Source: Flavobacterium azizsancarii (GTDB lineage Bacteria; Bacteroidota; Bacteroidia; Flavobacteriales; Flavobacteriaceae). Taken from it: a DNA stretch of 33,659 nucleotides. The stretch spans positions 1 through 33,659 of the forward strand of contig NZ_JAMZNK010000054.1 in the NCBI RefSeq assembly GCF_027980145.1, read 5' to 3'. Below are positions 24,978 through 33,503 of this stretch, one piece after another. The notes beneath the pieces were generated by a model. The model was not told where the DNA came from. It made no database searches and saw only the letters and a list, made by a program, of their open reading frames with translations. The translations under genes were made by a program, and so were the position numbers. Every line of letters starts with the position of its first letter. The stretch's first letter is position 1.

Positions 24978-25757
24978 TTAAAGAAATACTAAACTGGGAA
25001 CTGCCTTCTTATACGATTGTAATTTTTCGTCGTTTGGATCAACTTCTGTAACGACATAATTAACCTCAGATAAGTTGGCAATTTTCATTTTTAGAACAGT
25101 ATCGAGTTTTTCAGAAATAGTTAGAATCGCTGTTTTTTCAGAAGCCTGAATCATTGCTTTTTTTACCTGAACGGTTTCCCAATCAGAGTCTGAGAAACCA
25201 CCTTCGATATCAAGAGCATTGGTTCCTAATATTAATAAATCGACTCTAATATTCGCCAATTGATTATAGACATCGCCGCTCACACACATTTGGCTGTAGG
25301 ACGAAATGCTGCCGCCAATCATGATAATTTTAACATTGGGTTTATCCAAAAGTTCAACTGCTGATAAAACAGTAACGGTAAAAATGGTCAGATTCAAATC
25401 ATCAGGAATCAAACGGATGAACTCACGAATTGTAGTTCCGCCGCCAATTAGTAAAACCATTCCATCATGAAGTAAACCTAACGTTTTTTGAGCAATAATT
25501 TGTTTAGATTCACCTGCATAAGTTTGATTATTAGAAGAAGCATGGTGATAGGCTTTTGTCATCGCACCACCTTTTACTTTAATCAATAAAGATTCTGATT
25601 CAAGTTCGTTAATATCACGTCTTACTGTATCTTCTGAAACAAATAATTTTGCAGAAAGCGTTTCAAAACTTACACGAGTATGCAAGTTTATCTCTTTTAT
25701 AATAAGATTTTTACGTTCTTCTTTAGTGTAATTAATCACTTCATTATCATTACTCAT
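24978..25757 (-). CDS. DeoR/GlpR-family transcriptional regulator
   Basis: DNA-binding repressor of the type that responds to phosphorylated sugars or related metabolites. The 259-aa protein has an N-terminal winged helix-turn-helix (VSFETLSAKLFVSEDTVRRDINELESESLLIKVKGGA) and a C-terminal DeoR sensor domain with GGGTTIREFIRLIP and ILGTNALDIEGGFSDSDWETVQVKKAMIQASE. It is convergent with the catabolic genes and divergent from the GH20 gene, so it is well placed to control both. KDG or KDPG would be a plausible ligand, but this is inference. Its own promoter region carries a perfect 13-bp palindrome, consistent with autoregulation. Confidence 0.94.
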   Translation of the reverse strand: MSNDNEVINYTKEERKNLIIKEINLHTRVSFETLSAKLFVSEDTVRRDINELESESLLIKVKGGAMTKAYHHASSNNQTYAGESKQIIAQKTLGLLHDGMVLLIGGGTTIREFIRLIPDDLNLTIFTVTVLSAVELLDKPNVKIIMIGGSISSYSQMCVSGDVYNQLANIRVDLLILGTNALDIEGGFSDSDWETVQVKKAMIQASEKTAILTISEKLDTVLKMKIANLSEVNYVVTEVDPNDEKLQSYKKAVPSLVFL

Positions 25758-25778
25758 GCAAATTCAATTTTATAGAAG

Positions 25779-25809
25779 CAAATGTAAACAATAAATGCAA
25801 TATTATTGC
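25779..25809 (-). promoter_or_regulatory. deoR promoter and overlapping palindrome
   Basis: On the minus strand TACATTTG (25779-25786) matches TAnnTTTG exactly, 22 bp upstream of the regulator's ATG. A perfect palindrome, GCAATA-T-TATTGC, lies just upstream at 25797-25809, between the -7 and -33 zones, where a bound regulator could block transcription. It shares the TGCAA half-site with the 17-bp element near susC and the GH20 gene. Confidence 0.5.
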
Positions 25810-25881
25810 GAAACAAATTATAACACAATGTAATAAAAAAGTTAATTTATCTATTTTAAAGACATTTAAGTATAAATTCGT

Positions 25882-25900
25882 TTTGCAAAAAAAATGCAAA
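25882..25900 (+). promoter_or_regulatory. Putative operator upstream of the GH20 gene (shared 17-bp element)
   Basis: The inverted repeat TTTGCA-N7-TGCAAA (25882-25900) contains the same 17 bases (25884-25900) as found upstream of susC. It ends 16 bp before the -7 motif, compared with 17 bp at susC. Confidence 0.6.
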
Positions 25901-25916
25901 CCTAACCAATAAACTA

Positions 25917-25924
25917 TATTTTTG
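25917..25924 (+). promoter_or_regulatory. -7 promoter motif of the GH20 gene
   Basis: TATTTTTG matches TAnnTTTG exactly and lies 22 bp before the ATG. No TTG is present near -33; the shared operator occupies that zone. Confidence 0.65.
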
Positions 25925-25946
25925 TCTAACAATCAAAAAAGCAACC

Positions 25947-28250
25947 ATGCAAAAAAACCTATTTCTCCTTTTACTATTTTGTTTTTCTTTCGGAAATGCC
26001 CAAACTTCTTTCACAAACAATTCTATTATCCCTGCTCCCAATTCATACAAAGCAACAGGAGATAGTATTCGTTTAAACGGACAGATAAAATTTACTTTCG
26101 AAAAAAATAAATACAGCGCAAGAGAACTTAAAACTGCACAAATTTTCGAGTCGGCTATAAACTCAAATATGCCAAACAAAAAAAGCAATCTTGAAGTTTT
26201 GTTTATTGCCAAAAATCCGGCTGAATCTTTAAAAAAAGAAGCTTATAAAATTGTCATTACTCCAAAAAAGATCACCGTTACCGGAAGTGAAGAAGGATTA
26301 TTTTATGCTGTTCAGAGTTTATTGCAGCTTTTACCCAACAAACCAAAAAATCAGGAAATAAAACTACCTTGTGTTACCATAGAAGATGAGCCCAGATACA
26401 GCTACCGCGGGCTTCACCTTGATGTTTGCCGTCATTTTTTCTCTGTTGATGTTATAAAAGATTTTATCGCACAAATGTCTAGCTATAAGCTAAACAACTT
26501 TCATTGGCACCTAACTGACGATCAGGGATGGAGAATTGAGATCAAAAAATACCCAAAATTAACCGAAGTAGGTTCAAAAAGAGCACAGACTTTAGTGGGA
26601 AATAAATTCGAAAGATCACCCTACTTTTTTGACGGAAATCCGTACGGAGGTTTTTATACGCAGGAAGAAATCAAAGATGTAGTGAAATTTGCCGAAGATC
26701 ATTATGTTAATATTATTCCGGAAATTGAAATGCCCGGTCATGCAACTGCAGCAGTTACGGCTTATCCTAATTTATCCTGTTTTCCGGATCGTCAATATAA
26801 AGTTATAGAATATTGGGGTGTTTTTGATGATATTTTCTGCGCTGGAAAAGAGGAAACCTTTACTTTTTTAGAAGATGTTTTGACCGAAATTATGGCTTTA
26901 TTCCCAAGTAAGTATATTCATATTGGTGGAGACGAATGCCCGAAAACAAAATGGAAAGAATGCCCGAATTGCCAAAAACGAATCAAAGATTTAGGATTAA
27001 AAAACGAACATGAATTACAAAGTTACCTGACCACCCGAATAGAAAAATTCCTAAATGCACACGGAAGACAAATTCTGGGCTGGGATGAAATGCTGGAAGG
27101 CGGATTGGCACCAAACGCAGCGGTAATGTCATGGCAAGGTGAGTCTGGCGGAATTGAAGCCGCAAAACAAAAACACAATGTAATCATGAATCCGGAACAA
27201 GTGCTGTATCTGGATTATAATCAAGGCTATTCGCCAAATGAACCTTTAACAATTGGAAGATTAACGACAGTTGAAAAAATGTACAACTACAACCCAACTC
27301 CTGTTGATAGTTTAACCGTTGAAGAGCAAAAATATATTATAGGAGTTCAATCGAATCTTTGGTCTGAATATTTGACGAGTCCGGCAAAATTAAATTATAT
27401 GATTTATCCACGAGTATTTGCTTTAGCCGAAATTGCCTGGACAGAGCCGAAAAACAAGAATTACAATCATTTTATTTTAAACCAAATTCCTTATCATTTA
27501 GAAAAACTGGAAGCGCAGAAACGATTGTATAAAGTCCCAACACCATTTGGCTCAGATGAAACAGCATTAATCGCATCAAAATATGTTCTGGATTTAAAAC
27601 CAACCATCAAAAACGGTCAAATCTTCTACACTATTGACGGTTATAACCCTGACGAAACTGCTCAACTTTACACTAAACCCGTAACGATAAACATTCCGAA
27701 AGGAGAATTCAGAATCATCAAAACAGTTCAAATCAGTCCGAGCGGAAGAAGAAGTTCGATCAATAAGATATTAGTTCGAAATCCGGATTCAAAACCGGCT
27801 CTAGCCATAAAACCAACTAAGAAAGGTTTAAAATTCGATTATTATACCGGAACATTGTTTCAGCAAGTACAAGATTTAGATTTAGCAAAACCCGTTAATT
27901 CAGGAATTTTTGAAGGTGCGATAAGCAGTGAAAAATGGAAAACGAAAACGGAGCGTTATATTGGCTTAAAATTCGACGGATACATCTATATCGCAGAAAC
28001 CGCAAATTATACGATTTCGACACTTTCAGACGACGGATCGAAGCTTTTTATCGATAATGAATTAGTGGTGAATAACGACGGAATTCATTGGCTCAACGAA
28101 GCATATGGGGTCATAAAGCTGGAAAAAGGTTTTCACAAATTGAACATCAGTTATTTTGATCAGATTGGCGGAACGACCTTAACTTGTTTTATCCAGCAGG
28201 AAGGAAAAGAAAAACAAGAAATAAGCGCTTCGCAATTGTATTATGAATAA
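25947..28250 (+). CDS. GH20 beta-N-acetylhexosaminidase with C-terminal PA14 domain
   Basis: Removes terminal beta-linked N-acetylhexosamine residues, here most likely from chitooligosaccharides in the periplasm. The 767-aa protein starts with a cleavable signal peptide (MQKNLFLLLLFCFSFGNAQ). Next come a GH20b-like N-terminal domain and the GH20 barrel from about residue 150 (YSYRGLHLDVCRHFF, NNFHWHLTDDQGWRIEI), with the catalytic pair D329-E330 in HIGGDECPKTKW and the substrate-binding tryptophans in VMSWQGESGG and LWSEYL. A chitobiase-type C-terminal module follows (about 530-610), and then a PA14-like domain (about 630-767, ERYIGLKFDGYIYI...SDDGSKLFID) that may bind sugar. It is transcribed alone, ends at a bidirectional terminator, and shares an operator with susC. 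Confidence 0.95.
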   Translation: MQKNLFLLLLFCFSFGNAQTSFTNNSIIPAPNSYKATGDSIRLNGQIKFTFEKNKYSARELKTAQIFESAINSNMPNKKSNLEVLFIAKNPAESLKKEAYKIVITPKKITVTGSEEGLFYAVQSLLQLLPNKPKNQEIKLPCVTIEDEPRYSYRGLHLDVCRHFFSVDVIKDFIAQMSSYKLNNFHWHLTDDQGWRIEIKKYPKLTEVGSKRAQTLVGNKFERSPYFFDGNPYGGFYTQEEIKDVVKFAEDHYVNIIPEIEMPGHATAAVTAYPNLSCFPDRQYKVIEYWGVFDDIFCAGKEETFTFLEDVLTEIMALFPSKYIHIGGDECPKTKWKECPNCQKRIKDLGLKNEHELQSYLTTRIEKFLNAHGRQILGWDEMLEGGLAPNAAVMSWQGESGGIEAAKQKHNVIMNPEQVLYLDYNQGYSPNEPLTIGRLTTVEKMYNYNPTPVDSLTVEEQKYIIGVQSNLWSEYLTSPAKLNYMIYPRVFALAEIAWTEPKNKNYNHFILNQIPYHLEKLEAQKRLYKVPTPFGSDETALIASKYVLDLKPTIKNGQIFYTIDGYNPDETAQLYTKPVTINIPKGEFRIIKTVQISPSGRRSSINKILVRNPDSKPALAIKPTKKGLKFDYYTGTLFQQVQDLDLAKPVNSGIFEGAISSEKWKTKTERYIGLKFDGYIYIAETANYTISTLSDDGSKLFIDNELVVNNDGIHWLNEAYGVIKLEKGFHKLNISYFDQIGGTTLTCFIQQEGKEKQEISASQLYYE

Positions 28251-28254
28251 GACA

Positions 28255-28290
28255 TAAAAAAAGGTTCCGAAATATCGGAACCTTTTTTTA
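28255..28290. terminator. Bidirectional terminator between the GH20 gene and sdhB
   Basis: The arms AAAGGTTCCGA and TCGGAACCTTT enclose a 4-nt loop, with A-runs to the left and T-runs to the right. It therefore serves both the plus-strand GH20 gene and the minus-strand sdh operon. Confidence 0.88.
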
Positions 28291-28311
28291 TAAAACTAAA
28301 AGTCTTTTATA

Positions 28312-29058
28312 TTATCCTTTTAAGCTTGCTGATAAATACTCACGGTTCATACGTGCAATATTTTCAAGAGAAATTCCTTTAGGGCATTCTACTTCACAAG
28401 CTCCAGTATTGGTACAGTTACCAAAACCTTCAAGATCCATGTGGTGTACCATGTTTAAAACACGATCAACAGCTTCTACTTTACCTTGAGGCAACAAAGC
28501 AAATTGAGATACTTTGGCAGCAACGAACAACATTGCTGATGAGTTTTTACAAGTTGCAACACAAGCTCCACAACCAATACAAGCAGCAGCATCAAATGAT
28601 TTATCTGCATCGTGTTTGTTAATTGGAATTGTATTGGCATCAATTGTATTACCTGAAGTATTTACCGAGATAAATCCTCCTGCGTGTTGAATTCTGTCAA
28701 AAGAACTTCTGTCAACCACTAAATCTTTAATTACAGGAAAAGCTTTTGCTCTAAATGGCTCGATAAAAATCGTATCACCATCTTTAAACATACGCATGTG
28801 TAATTGACAAGTTGTTACTCCTCTATCTGGTCCGTGTGCTTCTCCGTTGATGAATAATGAACACATTCCGCAAATTCCTTCACGACAATCGTGGTCAAAT
28901 GCTACTGGCTCTTCTCCTTTGTTGATCAATTGTTCGTTAAGAACATCAAGCATTTCAAGGAAAGACATATCTGGTTCGATTCCGTCGATTGGGTAATCAA
29001 CAATTCCCCCTTTATCTTGGGCGTTTTTCTGACGCCATATTTTTAATGTAAGTTTCAT
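28312..29058 (-). CDS. sdhB: Succinate dehydrogenase/fumarate reductase iron-sulfur subunit
   Basis: Passes electrons from the flavin of SdhA to the membrane cytochrome through three iron-sulfur clusters. The 248-aa protein has the 2Fe-2S motif CREGICGMCSLFINGEAH plus a later cysteine (TTCQLH), a 4Fe-4S motif CIGCGACVATCKN and the last set CTNTGACEVECPKGIS. This form, with a single cytochrome subunit and a short SdhB, is the class B complex usual in Bacteroidota. It is the last gene of sdhC-sdhA-sdhB, 80 bp after sdhA, and the gap holds a perfect hairpin. Confidence 0.96.
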   Translation of the reverse strand: MKLTLKIWRQKNAQDKGGIVDYPIDGIEPDMSFLEMLDVLNEQLINKGEEPVAFDHDCREGICGMCSLFINGEAHGPDRGVTTCQLHMRMFKDGDTIFIEPFRAKAFPVIKDLVVDRSSFDRIQHAGGFISVNTSGNTIDANTIPINKHDADKSFDAAACIGCGACVATCKNSSAMLFVAAKVSQFALLPQGKVEAVDRVLNMVHHMDLEGFGNCTNTGACEVECPKGISLENIARMNREYLSASLKG

Positions 29059-29080
29059 ACTGTTTTAGTTTGAAAGTCCT

Positions 29081-29128
29081 AAAGTCGAAAGTCAAAAGCC
29101 TTATTTGAGACTTTTGACTTTCGACTTT
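29081..29128. repeat. Perfect 18-bp inverted repeat between sdhA and sdhB
   Basis: The arms AAAGTCGAAAGTCAAAAG (29081-29098) and its exact reverse complement (29111-29128) enclose a 12-nt loop. Each arm contains AAAGTC-type direct repeats. No T-run follows on the minus strand, so it is more likely an RNA stability or processing element, or a dispersed repeat, than a full terminator. Confidence 0.8.
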
Positions 29129-29138
29129 CGACCGAATT

Positions 29139-31139
29139 TTATTTGTAGCTTCTTTGAACTAATTTAATGTTTTCGTAAACCAGAGCTTCTTTGTGTAATA
29201 CGGCATCACTTGGTTTTCCTTTGTACTCCCAAGCTGCAACGTATGCAAAGTTTTCGTCATCACGAAGTGCTTCTCCTTCTTCAGTTTGGTATTCTTCACG
29301 GAAGTGACCTCCACAAGATTCATTACGGTGCAATGCATCTTTCGCGAATAATTCTCCTAACTCTAAGAAATCGGCAACACGTGTCGCTTTCTCTAATTCC
29401 TGATTAAATTCGTTAGCGCTTCCAGGAACTTTTACATCTTTATAAAACTCTTCACGTAAAGCAGCAATTTCTACGATAGCCTCAGATAAACCTTGAGCAT
29501 TACGAGCCATACCTACTTTATCCCACATAATCTTTCCTAATTTCTTATGGAAATAATCTACAGAATGAGTTCCTTTATTATTGATAAATCTGTCGATTTG
29601 ATCTTTTACTTCTTTTTCTGCTGCTACGAATTCTGGTAAATCTGTAGAAATTTCTCCCATTTTAATATCCGGAGCTAAATAATCTCCAATAGTATAAGGT
29701 AATACGAAATATCCATCAGCCAAACCTTGCATCAAAGCAGAAGCTCCTAGTCTGTTTGCACCGTGATCAGAGAAGTTAGATTCTCCAATTGAGAAACATC
29801 CCGGAATTGTAGTCATTAAGTTATAATCAACCCAGGTACCACCCATTGTGTAGTGAACTGCAGGGTAAATCATCATTGGTGTTGTATAAGGATCCTCATC
29901 GACGATTTTGTAATACATCTGGAATAAGTTTCCGTATTTACTTTTCACGATTTCAGCTCCTAATTTTGTTACTAAAGCAGCATCTTTATCATTTAAACCT
30001 TTTACGAAAGCTTCTTCAGTTCCGTAACGTTTGATCGCAGCAGCAAAATCTAAGTAAACAGCTTCTCCGGTTTTATTAACTCCAAAACCAGCATCACATC
30101 TTTCTTTTGCAGCACGAGATGCAACATCACGAGGTACTAAGTTACCAAAAGCAGGATATCTTCTTTCTAAGAAATAATCTCTTTCAGCTTCAGATAAATC
30201 AGTTGCTTTTTTCTTTCCTTCACGGATCGCTTTAGCATCTTCTTGTTTTGCAGGAACCCAAATACGACCATCATTACGTAACGATTCAGACATCAAAGTC
30301 AGTTTTGACTGGTGATCTCCAGAAACCGGGATACATGTTGGGTGAATTTGCGTGTAACAAGGATTTGCAAAAAACGCTCCTTTTTTATGTATTTTCCAAG
30401 CTGCTGTTGCGTTACTTCCCATAGCATTTGTTGACAAGAAAAACACGTTTCCGTATCCTCCAGAACCAACAACTACTGCGTGAGCAGAATGTCTTTCTAT
30501 TTCTCCCGTAATAAGGTTACGAGCGATAATACCTCTCGCTTTACCGTTCACGATAACAATGTCAAGCATTTCGTGACGGTTGTACATTTTCACTTTTCCA
30601 CGACCAATCTGACGGTTCATTGCAGAATAAGCTCCTAGCAATAATTGCTGACCAGTTTGTCCTTGTGCATAAAATGTACGGGAAACCAAAGTTCCTCCAA
30701 AAGAACGGTTATCTAGTAATCCACCATATTCACGAGCCAATGGAACTCCCTGAGCCACACACTGGTCAATAATATTAGTAGAAACTTCAGCCAAACGGTG
30801 AACGTTTGCCTCACGTGCACGGTAGTCACCCCCTTTTACAGTATCATAAAACAATCTGTAAACCGAGTCACCGTCACCTTTATAATTTTTTGCCGCATTG
30901 ATACCACCTTGTGCTGCAATAGAGTGCGCACGACGAGGTGAATCCTGAAAACAAAATGCTTTTACGTTATATCCCTGCTCCGCTAAAGTAGCCGCAGCTG
31001 AACCTCCAGCCAAACCTGTACCAACAATAATAATATCTAAATTACGTTTGTTTGCAGGGTTCACTAAATTAATATGATCTTTATAATCTGTCCATTTGTC
31101 CGATATTGGGCCGTGTGGAATTTTTGAATCTAATGCCAT
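29139..31139 (-). CDS. sdhA: Succinate dehydrogenase/fumarate reductase flavoprotein subunit
   Basis: Oxidises succinate to fumarate (or the reverse) on covalently bound FAD at the inner face of the membrane. The 666-aa protein has the Rossmann motif IIVGTGLAGGSAAATLAEQGY, the flavin-linking histidine in RRAHSIAAQGGINAAKN, the active-site region (HPTCIPVSGDHQSKL) and the capping-domain sequence YPAVHYTMGGTWVDYNL. It lies 15 bp after sdhC on the same strand. Length and motifs fit the Bacteroidota class B enzyme, slightly longer than the proteobacterial one. Confidence 0.97.
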   Translation of the reverse strand: MALDSKIPHGPISDKWTDYKDHINLVNPANKRNLDIIIVGTGLAGGSAAATLAEQGYNVKAFCFQDSPRRAHSIAAQGGINAAKNYKGDGDSVYRLFYDTVKGGDYRAREANVHRLAEVSTNIIDQCVAQGVPLAREYGGLLDNRSFGGTLVSRTFYAQGQTGQQLLLGAYSAMNRQIGRGKVKMYNRHEMLDIVIVNGKARGIIARNLITGEIERHSAHAVVVGSGGYGNVFFLSTNAMGSNATAAWKIHKKGAFFANPCYTQIHPTCIPVSGDHQSKLTLMSESLRNDGRIWVPAKQEDAKAIREGKKKATDLSEAERDYFLERRYPAFGNLVPRDVASRAAKERCDAGFGVNKTGEAVYLDFAAAIKRYGTEEAFVKGLNDKDAALVTKLGAEIVKSKYGNLFQMYYKIVDEDPYTTPMMIYPAVHYTMGGTWVDYNLMTTIPGCFSIGESNFSDHGANRLGASALMQGLADGYFVLPYTIGDYLAPDIKMGEISTDLPEFVAAEKEVKDQIDRFINNKGTHSVDYFHKKLGKIMWDKVGMARNAQGLSEAIVEIAALREEFYKDVKVPGSANEFNQELEKATRVADFLELGELFAKDALHRNESCGGHFREEYQTEEGEALRDDENFAYVAAWEYKGKPSDAVLHKEALVYENIKLVQRSYK

Positions 31140-31154
31140 TATAATTTATATTAA

Positions 31155-31820
31155 TTATTGTTTGAAATGATGAAATAATGCGATAATCACGAAAAGTGCC
31201 GGAACTACAACTGCAAAACCGTAACCCACTTTACTTAAAAATCTAGAATATTTATTGTGCATCCCCATTGATTGAAGAGATGAACCGAATCCGTGCCAAA
31301 GGTGAAAACCTAACAACACAAATGATACACAATAGATACCAGTACGAATTGGGTCATGAAATTTATGAACTAATTCACCATAATATCTTGTAGCATCCGG
31401 TGCGGCACCTGCAATATATTTATAGGTAACTTCAGGAAACCAAAAATCATAGAAATGCAATCCTAAGAAAGCCAAAATAACCAATCCAGAAATAATCATA
31501 TTTCTAGAACTCCAGGAAGCATTAGCAGCTCCATTGTACTTTGCATATGCAATTGGTCTCGCAGCAGTGTTCTGAGCAGTCAATACAAATCCCATAACGA
31601 AATGGAAAATTACCCCGATTGCCAAAACTGGTTGCATTACATATTGAATCAGCGGATTGTATCCCATAAAGTGAGACGCTTCGTTAAAAACATCTTTACT
31701 AATAATAGAAATGAAATTTAAGGAAACATGCAGCGCTAAAAACGTGATTAAGAATATTCCCGAAAGGGCCATAGCCACTTTCTTTAAGATGGAAGCATTC
31801 AATAGTGCAGATTGTGCCAT
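31155..31820 (-). CDS. sdhC: Succinate dehydrogenase cytochrome b subunit
   Basis: Membrane anchor that binds heme b and reduces menaquinone. The 221-aa protein has five predicted membrane helices (for example VAMALSGIFLITFLALHVSL and VMQPVLAIGVIFHFVMGFVL) with histidines suited to binding two hemes (LHVSLN, FHFVMG, LHFYDFW, LGFHLWHGFG). One fused cytochrome instead of separate SdhC and SdhD is the class B arrangement. It is the first gene of the operon and has the best promoter in the window directly upstream. Confidence 0.95.
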   Translation of the reverse strand: MAQSALLNASILKKVAMALSGIFLITFLALHVSLNFISIISKDVFNEASHFMGYNPLIQYVMQPVLAIGVIFHFVMGFVLTAQNTAARPIAYAKYNGAANASWSSRNMIISGLVILAFLGLHFYDFWFPEVTYKYIAGAAPDATRYYGELVHKFHDPIRTGIYCVSFVLLGFHLWHGFGSSLQSMGMHNKYSRFLSKVGYGFAVVVPALFVIIALFHHFKQ

Positions 31821-31853
31821 AATTGTTTAAGTAGTTTGTTTTAAAAAATTATA

Positions 31854-31884
31854 CAAAAATAAAGCAATTAGACATGAACTACAA
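31854..31884 (-). promoter_or_regulatory. Promoter of the sdhCAB operon
   Basis: On the minus strand, TTG (31882-31884) is followed after exactly 20 nt by TATTTTTG (31854-31861). Both elements match the Bacteroidota sigma-A consensus. The -7 element is 33 bp upstream of the sdhC ATG. Confidence 0.75.
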
Positions 31885-32135
31885 CCATTTCGTTGTTATT
31901 TATAATGATTTTAAAGAGCTTTGCCCAATATTATTGCAAATTATTTAAAAACAAGAAAATAGATATTTTTCACAAGCCATTTTAACCTATTTCTAACTTT
32001 TACATAATTACCAAATTGCTATTTTTAGTCCCAATTTGATTTATTTTTCTCAAAAATAAACGCTACAACGATTTTAATCAACGAAAACAAGTAAATTCTA
32101 GAAGCATAATTTTACCTTTATCAGCTTCAAAAAAC
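31885..32135. other. Divergent intergenic region between sdhC and HMG-CoA synthase
   Basis: The gap holds the sdh promoter at its left edge and a weak -7-like TACCTTTA (32113-32120, plus) before the HMG-CoA synthase gene. An AT-only stem, TTTATTTTT/AAAAATAAA, is centred at about 32050. I see nothing else in it. Confidence 0.45.
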
Positions 32136-33503
32136 ATGATAATGAAAACAGGAATTGACGCTATCTCTTTTGATGTAGCCAACATACATTTACCCATAAA
32201 AACCTTGGCAATTGCCAGAAACATTGAGCCTGAAAAATTAAAGAAAGGCCTCGGATTAATCAAAATGACTTTGCCGGACGTTCATCAGGACGCAGTTGTT
32301 TTTGGAGCAAACGCTTTGACTAAACTTATTCTTGAAAACGAAATAAACCTAAACGAAATTAGCAGGATTTATGTTGGGACAGAAAGCGGAATCGATAGCT
32401 CTAAACCTATCAGTTCTTTCTTAATCAGCTTAATGGAACAGAAATTTGGAGAAGATTCTCTGGAAAAATGTGATGTTGTCGATTTTACATTTGCCTGTAT
32501 TGGCGGTGTAGACGCTTTACAAAACTGTATCGATTTTGTAAAACTAAATCCATCCAAAAAAGCAATAGTTGTTACGACTGATTTTGCGAAATATGATTTG
32601 AATTCAACAGGAGAATATACACAAGGTGCCGGAGCTCTTGCAATGCTAATAACATCGAACCCTAGAATTATTGCTTTTGATCATAATTGGGCAACAAGTA
32701 CAAAAGGTGTTTTTGATTTTTTTAAACCCTACAGAACTATCTCAAAGGAATCGATTACGCAAAATGAGAATAACGATCCTTGGTTTGATAATTTAGAAGC
32801 CGAAATCGAAATTCATAAAGACCAGCCCGTTTTTGATGGTCAATATTCGAATCAATGCTATATGGATCGTACGAGATCTGCTTACTTTTCATTCAAGAAA
32901 CTAAAAAACACAACCGAAACTTTATACAATTCCTGGAACAGCATTATCATGCACCTTCCCTACTCTTTTCAGGGACGCCGAATGTTATCTGAAATTTATG
33001 CTTTAGATCATGCTGATAAAATTATTGCAGACAATATTGAACCAGCAGATTATCAAACTAAAATCAAAGAAGTTGGGAAATCTGATGAGTACAGAAAATT
33101 CGTAACCGAGAAATTACAGCCTGCAGAATTGGCTTCTTCTTTAATTGGAAATCTTTATACAGGATCTATTTTCATGGGATTATTATCTACTTTGGCTCAT
33201 TATTATGATACCAAACAAGACGTTACAGGAACTAAATTTGGATTCCTGGCTTACGGAAGCGGCTCTAAATCTAAAGTATTTGAAGGAACAATTCAACCGG
33301 AATGGCAATCGGCTTTAGTCAAAACTAAACTTTTTGAAAATTTAGAAGAAAGTGTAGAAATAGGTTTTGAAACTTATGAAAGTCTTCATAAAAAAGAACA
33401 AAAACAAAGTGTGAGAACCCCTAAAAACGAGTGGATTTTAGATCGAATCGAAAAAGAAATTCCTAATTTGATTGGGGCGAGATATTATAAGTGGATCGAA
33501 TAA
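32136..33503 (+). CDS. Hydroxymethylglutaryl-CoA synthase
   Basis: Condenses acetyl-CoA with acetoacetyl-CoA to HMG-CoA, the entry to the mevalonate route of isoprenoid synthesis, or works in leucine/ketone metabolism. The 455-aa thiolase-fold protein has the active-site cysteine C121 in FTFACIGGVDAL, the glutamate in YVGTESGID and the histidine in MHLPYSFQGRRM. A second ATG two codons in (32142, MKTGIDAISFD) is an equally good start. No SD is visible at either; the A-rich leader before 32136 slightly favours the first. It is divergent from the sdh operon. No other mevalonate genes are in the window. Confidence 0.94.
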   Translation: MIMKTGIDAISFDVANIHLPIKTLAIARNIEPEKLKKGLGLIKMTLPDVHQDAVVFGANALTKLILENEINLNEISRIYVGTESGIDSSKPISSFLISLMEQKFGEDSLEKCDVVDFTFACIGGVDALQNCIDFVKLNPSKKAIVVTTDFAKYDLNSTGEYTQGAGALAMLITSNPRIIAFDHNWATSTKGVFDFFKPYRTISKESITQNENNDPWFDNLEAEIEIHKDQPVFDGQYSNQCYMDRTRSAYFSFKKLKNTTETLYNSWNSIIMHLPYSFQGRRMLSEIYALDHADKIIADNIEPADYQTKIKEVGKSDEYRKFVTEKLQPAELASSLIGNLYTGSIFMGLLSTLAHYYDTKQDVTGTKFGFLAYGSGSKSKVFEGTIQPEWQSALVKTKLFENLEESVEIGFETYESLHKKEQKQSVRTPKNEWILDRIEKEIPNLIGARYYKWIE

